From the NCBI GenBank assembly GCA_900769275.1, contig CAAGGA010000011.1:1-16972 (forward strand): DNA of 16,972 nucleotides, written 5' to 3'. The notes under the pieces were generated by a model that was given only the letters and a program-made list of their open reading frames with translations, had not been told where the DNA came from and made no database searches. Positions within the stretch are counted from its first letter, which is position 1, and the number at the start of each line of letters is the position of its first letter. Made by a program: the position numbers and the translations under genes. The stretch is from an uncultured Prevotella sp. GTDB lineage: Bacteria; Bacteroidota; Bacteroidia; Bacteroidales; Bacteroidaceae. This document shows positions 6,517 to 13,395 of the stretch, one piece after another.

Positions 6517-8358
6517 TCAACCAATCGTCATGAGCACGTCATCCTCTTCTACGGAGTCTCCGGAGGAGAAGTTGATGCCTGTTATCGTACCGCTTTTGTC
6601 AGACTTGATGCAGTTGAACACTTTCATTGCTTCGATATAACATAGCACATCGCCCTCGCTGACCTTGTCGCCCACTTTCTTCGGGGTCTCTGAGGAATTA
6701 CTTACGAGGTATGCCTTACCCTCAAGAGGAGCGAGGATTTCTGCGCCCTCGCCTGTTGCAGGAGCGGGAGAGCCGGCAGCAGCAGGAGCATTGGCAGCGG
6801 GAGTCTGCTCTCCGTATGCTATATCCACGCGGTATGACTGTCCATTGACGGTAACGGTGATGGTCTCAGGCTGAGCATCAGCGGCCGGAGCGTTCTTCTT
6901 TGCCTTGCGCTCTGCGAGGTCTTTCTCGAAGTCAGCCTTAGCCTTACCGCTCTTGTATGCCTCGTACTGCTGCGGGTGCATAGCGTATTCGAACAGTTCC
7001 TCGTCGTCTTCTCCGAGGTCCCATCCCTGCTCTTCCATCTTCTTGCGATAGACATCGAGGTTGTCGGGATAGTTCTCCTGCGGGTCATTGGTCTGGAACT
7101 CACGTCCCTCAGCCTTTGCCATATCGACAAGGACGGGATCTACGGGACCTGCGAGCTTGCCTGCCTTGCCGAGAATCATGTCCCAGATGTTGTCGGCTAT
7201 GAGCGACCAGCGCTGCTTTCCTTTCTCCATCTGCATGACATTCATGAGCGCGAGGTTCTTGACATACTGCGAGAAAGGCGTCACGAGACAGGGGTAACCC
7301 ACCTTAGGCCATACGTATGCCACCTCGTCGAAGAGCTTTACGAGGAGCTGGTCGGTGGTCAGTTCCGGCTGATTGTTCTTCACTTTCCATTTGTTCAGCG
7401 ACTTGAGGTTGTCCTCAAGGTCAGTCATGAGCGAGCCCATCATGCCTCCCGGCAGTCCCGGCTTGATGAGGAGGGAGTTGTTGAGATGGTTCTGTGCAGG
7501 GATATAGTAGCCGAGGAAGTCGTCCATCATCTCCTGAATCTGGGTACGCACCTCCATATAAGCCTCCATATTGATGTCCTTTACCTTGAAGCCTGCATCC
7601 TTGAGCATCTCCTGTACTGCGATGATGTCTGCGTGACCTGTGCCCCATGAGAGGGGTGCCACTGCCGTGTCGATGTAGTCGCATCCGTTGCGGCATACCT
7701 CAAGTATGCTTGCCATGTTGAAGCCCGGGCCTGCATGGGAGTGATACTGGATGATGATGTCTTTCTTATATGCCTTGATGCCTGCCGTTATCTTTCCCAA
7801 AGTCTCCGGGCGACCGATGCCTGCCATATCCTTGAGACATATCTCGTCGGCTCCTGCATCGATAAACTGCTTTGCGAGATTGACGTAGAACTCCACGGTA
7901 TGTATCGGGGAATGGGTGATGCAGAGCGAAGCCTGCGCTATCATTCCGCCCTCCTTGGCATATTGTATTGAAGGTATGACGTTGCGTGGGTCGTTGAGTC
8001 CGCAGAAGATACGCGTGATGTCCGTGCCCTGAATATGCTTCACTTTGTAGAAGAGGCGACGCAAGTCCTTGGGACATGGACTCATACGCAGGGCATTGAG
8101 AGCGCGGTCGAGCATGTGAGTCTGTATTCCTGCTTCGTGGAAAGGCTTCGTCCACTTACGCACGGCAACGTTAGGATTCTCTCCATAGAGGAGGTTTACC
8201 TGTTCGAAACCTCCGCCGTTGGTCTCTACACGGTCAAAACAACCCATCTTGATGATGGCTGGTGCTACCCTGAGGAGCTGATCTACTCGTGGCTGGTACT
8301 TGCCGGCACTCTGCCACATATCTCTGAAGACCAGACTGAATTTAATCTCTTTTGGCAT
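6517..8358 (-). CDS. oadA: Oxaloacetate decarboxylase alpha subunit (carboxyltransferase plus biotin carrier)
   Basis: A 613-residue cytoplasmic protein. Residues 1 to about 460 form a carboxyltransferase of the pyruvate carboxylase/OadA type: FRDMWQS (Asp13), CLKDMAG with Lys176 in the position of the carboxylated or catalytic lysine, and YHSHAGPG with His206 and His208 as metal ligands. A linker rich in Ala and Pro follows (about 490-540), then a biotinyl domain from about 545 with EAMKV; Lys579 is the expected biotinylation site. The family usually has EAMKM, so the residue after the lysine is changed. The early segment, with METNGGG-like wording (VETNGGG) instead of the common ESGGGAT, marks a divergent branch. 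With oadG and oadB it should move the carboxyl group from oxaloacetate to biotin. Pyruvate carboxylase subunit B is less likely because oadG and oadB flank it. Confidence 0.93.
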   Translation of the reverse strand: MPKEIKFSLVFRDMWQSAGKYQPRVDQLLRVAPAIIKMGCFDRVETNGGGFEQVNLLYGENPNVAVRKWTKPFHEAGIQTHMLDRALNALRMSPCPKDLRRLFYKVKHIQGTDITRIFCGLNDPRNVIPSIQYAKEGGMIAQASLCITHSPIHTVEFYVNLAKQFIDAGADEICLKDMAGIGRPETLGKITAGIKAYKKDIIIQYHSHAGPGFNMASILEVCRNGCDYIDTAVAPLSWGTGHADIIAVQEMLKDAGFKVKDINMEAYMEVRTQIQEMMDDFLGYYIPAQNHLNNSLLIKPGLPGGMMGSLMTDLEDNLKSLNKWKVKNNQPELTTDQLLVKLFDEVAYVWPKVGYPCLVTPFSQYVKNLALMNVMQMEKGKQRWSLIADNIWDMILGKAGKLAGPVDPVLVDMAKAEGREFQTNDPQENYPDNLDVYRKKMEEQGWDLGEDDEELFEYAMHPQQYEAYKSGKAKADFEKDLAERKAKKNAPAADAQPETITVTVNGQSYRVDIAYGEQTPAANAPAAAGSPAPATGEGAEILAPLEGKAYLVSNSSETPKKVGDKVSEGDVLCYIEAMKVFNCIKSDKSGTITGINFSSGDSVEEDDVLMTIG

Positions 8359-8413
8359 ATTCTTGGTATTTATGATATTGCTTTATATTGATAATATCGG
8401 GAGGGGGGATTTT

Positions 8414-8434
8414 CGCTTCGACCTGGTCGAAGCG
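8414..8434. repeat. Palindromic extragenic element, copy 3 (oadG-oadA gap)
   Basis: Left arm CGCTTCGACC, central T, right arm GGTCGAAGCG. Here the two outer pairs differ from copy 1 (CG...CG in place of TT...AA), again matched on both sides. It is followed by CACCATGG, and lies 56 nt before the oadA ATG. Confidence 0.85.
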
Positions 8435-8492
8435 CACCATGGCTTAGCGGAGCGGGGCGAGGCGCACCATGGCTCACCATGGCTCATCATGG
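8432..8492. repeat. CCATGG-centred short repeats beside oadG
   Basis: GCGCACCATGGCT occurs at 8432-8444 and 8462-8474, with a shorter CACCATGGCT at 8475-8484 and a degenerate CATCATGG at 8485-8492. The first copy overlaps the tail of the palindromic element, so this may be an amplified tail of it. The block ends 1 nt from the oadG stop codon. Confidence 0.6.
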
Positions 8493-8493
8493 A

Positions 8494-8751
8494 CTATATG
8501 CGCTCTACGTTGGTCACCCTGCCTTTGCCTGCCGTAATCTGTGCTACGGTAGCATTTATGATGTCCATTACTGCAGAATCCACTTTTGCTGCCTGCGCCG
8601 GGGCTTTCTTCTTTGGTGCCTCCTCAGCGGGACAGACCTTGTTTACGATTCTGATAAGAGCGTTGCTCAGCATGATGACGATAATGAGAATAGCGAAAAC
8701 TGTCACCATTCCAATCAGCATGAGCGTTAAACCTAATCCGAGGTTTTCCAT
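8494..8751 (-). CDS. oadG: Oxaloacetate decarboxylase gamma subunit
   Basis: An 85-residue protein with one membrane helix at about residues 5-30 (LGLTLMLIGMVTVFAILIIV), whose MLIGM-VTVF pattern is characteristic of OadG, then a cytoplasmic Lys/Pro/Ala linker (EEAPKKKAPAQA) and a short C-terminal region. In characterised enzymes the gamma subunit holds the alpha and beta subunits together and its C-terminus binds zinc. The usual His-rich end is absent here; the protein ends GRVTNVERI. It is the first gene of the operon, upstream of oadA, with a promoter candidate about 140 nt before its ATG. Confidence 0.9.
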   Translation of the reverse strand: MENLGLGLTLMLIGMVTVFAILIIVIMLSNALIRIVNKVCPAEEAPKKKAPAQAAKVDSAVMDIINATVAQITAGKGRVTNVERI

Positions 8752-8888
8752 ATCTTCTTACTATTATGAATATTTGCTAAATACCTGATATATGTTGCAG
8801 AACCGAGTCCTGCTTTCTACGAACAAGAATGATATTGCATCCACAGCCCATGTCTCCAAGACATTACCGATATAATGCAAAATCGGTA

Positions 8889-8920
8889 CAAAGTTACAAA
8901 AAAGTAATGATACGGACGAA
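8889..8920 (-). promoter_or_regulatory. Candidate promoter of oadGAB
   Basis: On the minus strand TTCG (8917-8920), 20 nt, then TAACTTTG (8889-8896). The -7 box fits the Bacteroidetes consensus fully and the -33 box differs by one base. The leader would be about 130 nt. No TAnnTTTG box was seen in the two gaps inside the operon, so this probably serves all three genes. Confidence 0.55.
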
Positions 8921-8951
8921 TATTTCCTCTTTTTTTTCATTTTTTTCGTCC

Positions 8952-9063
8952 TTTCTTTCAAGTTGTAAGTTTTTGGGGGCGAAAATGGTTGTTTTGTTGG
9001 TTTTGGGGATTGGTTCTTCGACCTGGTCGAAGAATACTGGGCGGGGGTGATGGGGCTGTACAC
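8952..9063. other. Spacer between the phosphatase terminator and the oad promoter
   Basis: The phosphatase-oadG gap totals 372 nt. This part holds G/T-rich sequence and palindrome copy 4. No reading frame in it is credible. The rest of the gap is the terminator on the phosphatase side and the promoter plus leader on the oadG side. Confidence 0.4.
9014..9034. repeat. Palindromic extragenic element, copy 4 (upstream of oadG)
   Basis: Left arm TTCTTCGACC, central T, right arm GGTCGAAGAA, identical to copy 1, followed by TACTGGG. It lies about 95 nt upstream of the candidate oadG promoter and about 30 nt beyond the end of the phosphatase terminator. Confidence 0.85.
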
Positions 9064-9086
9064 AAAAAAATATCGACAACGATATT
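9064..9086 (-). terminator. Intrinsic terminator of the receptor-phosphatase unit
   Basis: On the minus strand AATATCG, loop TTGT, CGATATT, running directly into further T residues (seven A on the plus strand at 9064-9070). A 7-bp stem with a 4-nt loop and a U-run, 38 nt after the phosphatase stop. Confidence 0.65.
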
Positions 9087-9123
9087 ATCGCTGCCGATAC
9101 TGACATTATTCACGAGGCTTCAT

Positions 9124-10113
9124 TTATTTGCTTCGGTCAATGGTATGAAGGATATTCCCTGCCTTATCTACCATATATATAATAAGGTGTCGCTTAGAGG
9201 CTGAGATGACGGAGAATCCCGTTTCCGGAGAGCAGAAGACTGTGCCGTCGGTAGGTTTCACTTTCCTTGCAAGGGCTCCGGCAGAGTTTACCACATAGTC
9301 CGTCGGGTCGCCCTGATGCCTGATATGCTGGAAGTTATGGATATGTCCACAGGCATATACATCAACGTTGGCATGGCGACGGAAGAGCGGAAGCAAGGCT
9401 TTCTGCATATTCTCTCGCTCATACGGGGCTTTGGAAGTCTCGGCGTAGATGGGGTGATGCCCCACTACAATGACCCAATCCTCATGCGCCTGAGCGAGAA
9501 CGGAGTCAGCCCAAGCGAGCTGTGCCTCCCTGTCCTGCTTGCAGGCATCGGGATAGATGTCGCTTCCCTCACGGTAACGGTCGATGAGCGGTGTGGTGTC
9601 AAGGAAGAGGATACGGAGCGTCGTGCCCGTCTTGTCGTGCGAAAAGACCTTGGTGTAGTATCTTTCTCCCGCCATCCACCGTCGGCTTTTCCTGCCATAG
9701 TCCATGACGGCCTGCGTATTGCCGCGGTATTCGTGGTTGCCGAGGACAGGAAACCAGTCTATCATCAGTTCGGGGTGGGAGTATATCAGTTCGTAGTTGG
9801 TCATCCAGAGAGGGTCGTCTACGGATGCCACACCGTTGAAATGATGCACGTCGCCTGCTGCTATGATACATTCCGGTCCTATTTCCTCCGCCATCTCGCC
9901 CATGAGTTCGGCTATGGGTCTCTGGTCATAGTATCCGTTGCGTCCGAGGTCGTTTGCCATGAAGAGCGTCACGTCGCCCTCCATTTTCTTCCATTCTTCC
10001 CTTGTCTGGGCTTGTATTGCCGCACTGCTCAGGAAGGAGAGGAGGATTATTGCGATTGCCGTCCTCCTGCAATTTCTTGCCTTTGATGTCAAAATATTTA
10101 TATAATTCTTCAT
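9124..10113 (-). CDS. Secreted purple-acid-phosphatase-like metallophosphoesterase
   Basis: A 329-residue protein with an N-terminal signal peptide (basic start, then TAIAIILLSFLSSAAIQA, cleavage near residue 34-36), so it acts in the periplasm or outside. The calcineurin-like metal motifs appear in order: NDLG (Asp55), GDVHHF (Asp88), GNHEYRGN (Asn126, His127), GHHP (His219) and GHIHNFQHI (His257, His259). Order and wording (GNHEYRGN, GHIHNFQ) follow tartrate-resistant/purple acid phosphatases of Acp5 size. The tyrosine that in those enzymes binds ferric iron, three residues after the second Asp, is His91 here. The likely job is release of phosphate from organic esters. It follows the TonB receptor gene on the same strand, 172 nt downstream and with no promoter of its own seen, so the two probably form one unit. 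Confidence 0.85.
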   Translation of the reverse strand: MKNYINILTSKARNCRRTAIAIILLSFLSSAAIQAQTREEWKKMEGDVTLFMANDLGRNGYYDQRPIAELMGEMAEEIGPECIIAAGDVHHFNGVASVDDPLWMTNYELIYSHPELMIDWFPVLGNHEYRGNTQAVMDYGRKSRRWMAGERYYTKVFSHDKTGTTLRILFLDTTPLIDRYREGSDIYPDACKQDREAQLAWADSVLAQAHEDWVIVVGHHPIYAETSKAPYERENMQKALLPLFRRHANVDVYACGHIHNFQHIRHQGDPTDYVVNSAGALARKVKPTDGTVFCSPETGFSVISASKRHLIIYMVDKAGNILHTIDRSK

Positions 10114-10125
10114 TTTCTTCTTGTT

Positions 10126-10160
10126 TCCTTCAGGAGTTTTTTTTCTTTTATCAAGAATTT
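10126..10160 (+). repeat. AT-rich dispersed element, copy 2
   Basis: TCCTTCAGGAG, a T-tract with one C, then TCAAGAATTT. It closely matches 4468-4501. Here it lies in the leader of the phosphatase gene (which reads the other strand) and runs into the inverted repeat at 10151. Confidence 0.45.
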
Positions 10161-10231
10161 AAGAATTAAAGAATTTCGCCCCCATGAGTCAGGCTATACG
10201 AGAATTGCTTCTTAAATTCCTTAATTCTTGA
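10151..10231. repeat. Imperfect inverted repeat between receptor and phosphatase genes
   Basis: The 23-nt segments 10151-10173 and 10209-10231 are complementary at 20 of 23 positions. The left arm is itself a repetition of AAGAATT at 8-nt steps. In the minus-strand transcript it is a long AU-rich stem between the two cistrons, which could stabilise the upstream part or lower downstream expression. Confidence 0.55.
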
Positions 10232-10285
10232 GAATATGACTATTCCTTGAATGATTGTTTTTTTTCAAGAATTATAATAACAGGG

Positions 10286-13135
10286 TTAGAGATTAATCTT
10301 GAAGCCCGCATTGACTTTCACGCCATAGTACTCCACCTGCATGGTGCGGTCTTTCTCGCCCTGATAGTAGCGGAGAGGCTGATTGAGCAGGTTGTTGGCC
10401 TCGGCAAAGACCGTGAACTTGGTCTTCTTTCCCCAAGTATAGCTGGCGTTGAGGTCAAGATAATTCACCTTGTCATAATAACGGTCAAGCTGACGGCTGC
10501 CAGTGTTCATCGCATCGACAAAGGCGGAAGCGAAGTTGTAAGAGAGCCTCACGTTGATGCCATTCTTCTCGAAATAGAGCGAAGCATTTGCAGTATGCTC
10601 AGGCGAACCTGCCATCTTCACGTCATCACCGTCCTCGATGCCGAGATGCTCGTTGTAGTTGCGTGTCGAGGTATGCGTGTAAGTATAGTTGCCATAGAAT
10701 CCCAGGCATGAGAGCGAAGGAGCGATAAAGCCGAAGTCACGCTGATAGGCAAACTCCACGCCCAGCACGCGTGCATCGTAAGCATTCATATTCTGGGTCA
10801 CCTCAAACTCCTCCTTGTTGCCTGCAAGTCCAAGTTCCTCACCGATATAGTAGCCGAGAGTCTCCACATTGACGTTCTTGATGTCCTTATAGAAAAGTCC
10901 CACGCTCACCTGACCTACACTCTTGAAGTAATAGTCAGCAGAGAGGTCGAAGTTCCATGCCGTAGTGGGCTTGATATTCGGATTACCAATAGTAGCCTCA
11001 AGGTCAGCGAGATTAAAGCTCTTGTTCGCTACAAGGGCAGAGTATTTCGGACGTGACAGGGTCTTCGTCACGGAGGCACGGACGTTACCATCCTCACACA
11101 TCTTGTATTTCAGGAGGAAACTCGGGAGGAGGTTTGTATAGTCACTCTTGTATTCCCCTGTAGGATTGAGCGACTCGTTCTCGTTCTCGTCCATGACATA
11201 ATTGACACCGGAGGTCTTCAGACGGGTGTGTTCTATGCGCAAACCGAGCGTAGAACTGAGTCTCTTACCCAACTCCTGGTCGAAGCGCAGGTAGCCGGCG
11301 TGGATGATTTCCGTAGCCTTGTAGTTGCCGGCCTCTTCCTCCAGCACCTCCGCTCCGTCAGCCTTGTCAAAGCGCAACGTGCCGAGATAGTCATTATCCA
11401 CGAACTGCGTGCCAACAGGATACTGCGAACCCGGCATGAATCCGCTCCTTACCTCGCTGACAAGATTGTCCTTCCATGCCTCGACATACTTGTCAGCAGC
11501 ATCGGAATAGTCGAAATACGAGGTGTTGCGTTCCTTTTTCTTCTGCGTGAACTTATATCCGAACTTCAGCGTATTGCCGAAAAGTCCGTCGGAAAGGGGC
11601 AGAGTGAAGTTGATGCGCTCCTTGAGTTCGTTCTCCTCGATGCTCTGATCGGAGTTGCACAGTTCGTCAATCTTCCATCCCTTGACATCGAAACCGGGAA
11701 TCAAGAGCGAAGAATAAGGCTGCTTCTCGCCCACGTCCACCATGGATGCACCGAAGTCATAATCGCTGCTACCCTTGAATTTCAGCCCCATATAACGTTC
11801 GTTAGGTCTGTCCTCCGTAGCGCATGCGATGCTTGAAGCCCAGTCGAGCTTGAGGCGACCCAACTGATGCTCACCGTCAAGAGTGAAGTCCATCGTCTGC
11901 TGTCTCTCCAGTCTCGCCGACTTGGTATCGTCAGCACCTGCCTTGGTCTGTATGACAACGCTCTGGTCCTTCGCCGCGGAATTCAGTTTCTTGTAGCTTA
12001 TCCTATAGCGGTTCTCCCAGTCATTGCGGCGGTTGTAGATACCCTTGAACGAGATTCTGTGCAGCGGAGAGAACCTGTAATCGGCAGAAAGCGAATAACT
12101 CTGACGCTCCCTCGTCACATAATACTGCCTTACCTGAGCCTCTTTCAACTGTATCTCGCCCTTTTTCTCTGCATATTCAAACTCCGTATTGTCCGAACCT
12201 CCCGGAGCATACTGGTATGACGCACTTGCCATTATACCGAGCCTGTCACCGAAAAAGCGGTCACCCCACGTGCCGGCAACGTTCCATTGTGGCTTATCGG
12301 CAATCCAAGTATATCCGGAAGATGCCGTAAAATTAAGGATTCGGCGTGAGGGAGAGTTCTTTGTAACCAGATTTATCCCACCGCCTATCGCATCACCGTC
12401 CATATCGGAAGTCACCACCTTGTTCACCTCGATAGTCTGAATCATGTCAGCAGGTATGAGGTCAAGCTGCACATTACGCGTATCTCCCTCGGCAGAAGGC
12501 ATACGGTTGCCGTTGACTGTGACGGAAGTAAGGTCGGCACTGGTACCACGCACCTGTCCGAAGCGTGCTTCACCCTGGTCATACTGCACGTTGATACCAT
12601 TGATGCGCTTCAACGCGTCACCGATATTGGAGTCCGGAAACTTGCCTACCTGGTCAGCAGAGACCACATTCTTCACGCCCATACTGCTCTTCTGCATCTG
12701 CAAAGCCCTGCGCTGGGCAGAGAAAGCACCCTGCACCTGCACCTCGCCAAGCTCCACGCCCGACTGCATCACCACGTCACTCTCCGTCACCTTGCTCTCC
12801 GTCACCTTTATTTCCTTTCTCACCGGCTCATATCCGACGTATGATATGCGCAGGGTATATGTGCCCGGCTTCAGGTTGGTAAGGCTGTAATAGCCGTTGA
12901 TATCCGCCGTCACACCCGTATGGGTATTCTCTATCACGATTGCCGCACCGGGGAGTATATGGTTCTCGGTGTCCATGATACGTCCTGTCACGATACCCGT
13001 ATTGGGGCTTGTCACGGCGGGTATTGCCACCTTGGCTTCTTTCTCTTCTGTCGTTGTCACATCTCTCGTACCGGCATTGGCTGTAGGAACGGAAACAAAT
13101 GCCGCCAATACCGCTGCTTGAATGATTGTCTTCAT
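10286..13135 (-). CDS. TonB-dependent outer-membrane receptor
   Basis: A 949-residue protein. Signal peptide at 1-21 (MKTIIQAAVLAAFVSVPTANA); a carboxypeptidase-regulatory-like beta-sandwich at about 48-118 (VTGRIMDTENHILPGA, GYYSLTNLKPGTYTLRISYVGYE); a plug domain at about 150-262 (SADQVGKFPDSNIGDALKRI, QVRGTSADLTSVTVNGNRM, DGDAIGGGINLVTK); then a 22-strand-type barrel to the end (KVNAGFKINL). The plug wording is that of the TonB-receptor branch known from Xanthomonas and Caulobacter, not the SusC branch, and no SusD gene is nearby. It imports an unknown substrate with energy from TonB-ExbBD. The downstream phosphatase gene and the Pho-box-like repeats upstream suggest a phosphate ester or its product. 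A 15-bp tandem duplication encodes KVTES twice near residue 115. Confidence 0.93.
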   Translation of the reverse strand: MKTIIQAAVLAAFVSVPTANAGTRDVTTTEEKEAKVAIPAVTSPNTGIVTGRIMDTENHILPGAAIVIENTHTGVTADINGYYSLTNLKPGTYTLRISYVGYEPVRKEIKVTESKVTESDVVMQSGVELGEVQVQGAFSAQRRALQMQKSSMGVKNVVSADQVGKFPDSNIGDALKRINGINVQYDQGEARFGQVRGTSADLTSVTVNGNRMPSAEGDTRNVQLDLIPADMIQTIEVNKVVTSDMDGDAIGGGINLVTKNSPSRRILNFTASSGYTWIADKPQWNVAGTWGDRFFGDRLGIMASASYQYAPGGSDNTEFEYAEKKGEIQLKEAQVRQYYVTRERQSYSLSADYRFSPLHRISFKGIYNRRNDWENRYRISYKKLNSAAKDQSVVIQTKAGADDTKSARLERQQTMDFTLDGEHQLGRLKLDWASSIACATEDRPNERYMGLKFKGSSDYDFGASMVDVGEKQPYSSLLIPGFDVKGWKIDELCNSDQSIEENELKERINFTLPLSDGLFGNTLKFGYKFTQKKKERNTSYFDYSDAADKYVEAWKDNLVSEVRSGFMPGSQYPVGTQFVDNDYLGTLRFDKADGAEVLEEEAGNYKATEIIHAGYLRFDQELGKRLSSTLGLRIEHTRLKTSGVNYVMDENENESLNPTGEYKSDYTNLLPSFLLKYKMCEDGNVRASVTKTLSRPKYSALVANKSFNLADLEATIGNPNIKPTTAWNFDLSADYYFKSVGQVSVGLFYKDIKNVNVETLGYYIGEELGLAGNKEEFEVTQNMNAYDARVLGVEFAYQRDFGFIAPSLSCLGFYGNYTYTHTSTRNYNEHLGIEDGDDVKMAGSPEHTANASLYFEKNGINVRLSYNFASAFVDAMNTGSRQLDRYYDKVNYLDLNASYTWGKKTKFTVFAEANNLLNQPLRYYQGEKDRTMQVEYYGVKVNAGFKINL

Positions 13136-13192
13136 CTTGTCTTCTTTTGATTATGATGTTCAGTTTGATAAATGTATTTTTGTTTTCAGCGG

Positions 13193-13200
13193 CAAAGGTC
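13193..13200 (-). promoter_or_regulatory. Candidate -7 box of the receptor gene
   Basis: The minus strand reads GACCTTTG, one base off TAnnTTTG, about 58 nt upstream of the ATG. No TTTG lies at the -33 position; the 11-bp repeats begin there instead, as expected for an activator-dependent promoter. Confidence 0.35.
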
Positions 13201-13209
13201 GGACGATAT

Positions 13210-13277
13210 TGTTACAGAAACGTTTCGCTGTTGTTACAATGCTGTAACCACCCCCGGATTGTCACAGCATTGTAACA
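13210..13277. promoter_or_regulatory. Pho-box-like repeats upstream of the receptor gene
   Basis: On the plus strand TGTTAC (13210), CGTTTC (13221), TGTTAC (13232) and TGTAAC (13243) follow at exact 11-bp steps; after a shift, TGTCAC (13260) and TGTAAC (13271) are again 11 bp apart. Segments 13231-13248 and 13261-13278 are complementary at 17 of 18 positions, so the 11-bp pattern is also read on the minus strand. The E. coli PhoB box has TGTCA repeats at the same spacing. A TetR-like operator or an mRNA hairpin remain alternatives. Confidence 0.45.
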
Positions 13278-13326
13278 ACGGTATAAAAAATACCTGCGCA
13301 CATACTTATTTATGAATAGTTTTTCG

Positions 13327-13334
13327 TACTTTTG
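13327..13334 (+). promoter_or_regulatory. Candidate -7 box of the metallopeptidase gene
   Basis: TACTTTTG fits TAnnTTTG; the -33 region has only a partial match (TTA near 13306). It lies inside a longer open frame that starts at 13312, which argues that the real start is the ATG at 13396. Confidence 0.5.
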
Positions 13335-13395
13335 CAAAAGATTGATAGAAAATGACACTGGACTCCAAGCAGCAAAAACAAACGACAACAATACT

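Noticed and set aside
6976..7650. A 224-codon plus-strand frame inside oadA
   Set aside because: It is antisense to a well-supported carboxyltransferase gene with intact motifs; long opposite frames are common at this codon composition.
11272..11288. CCTGGTCGAAGCG in the TonB receptor gene, matching the right half of palindrome copy 3
   Set aside because: Only half of the palindrome is present and the bases encode Phe-Asp-Gln in the barrel, so a chance match is the simpler reading.
12780..12815. 15-bp tandem duplication in the TonB receptor gene as a phase-variation site
   Set aside because: The duplicated unit is a multiple of three and simply repeats KVTES in a linker, so copy changes would not shift the frame.
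13312..13395. An upstream extension of the metallopeptidase frame by 28 codons
   Set aside because: It covers the TACTTTTG promoter box, and the family N-terminal motif begins exactly at the ATG at 13396.
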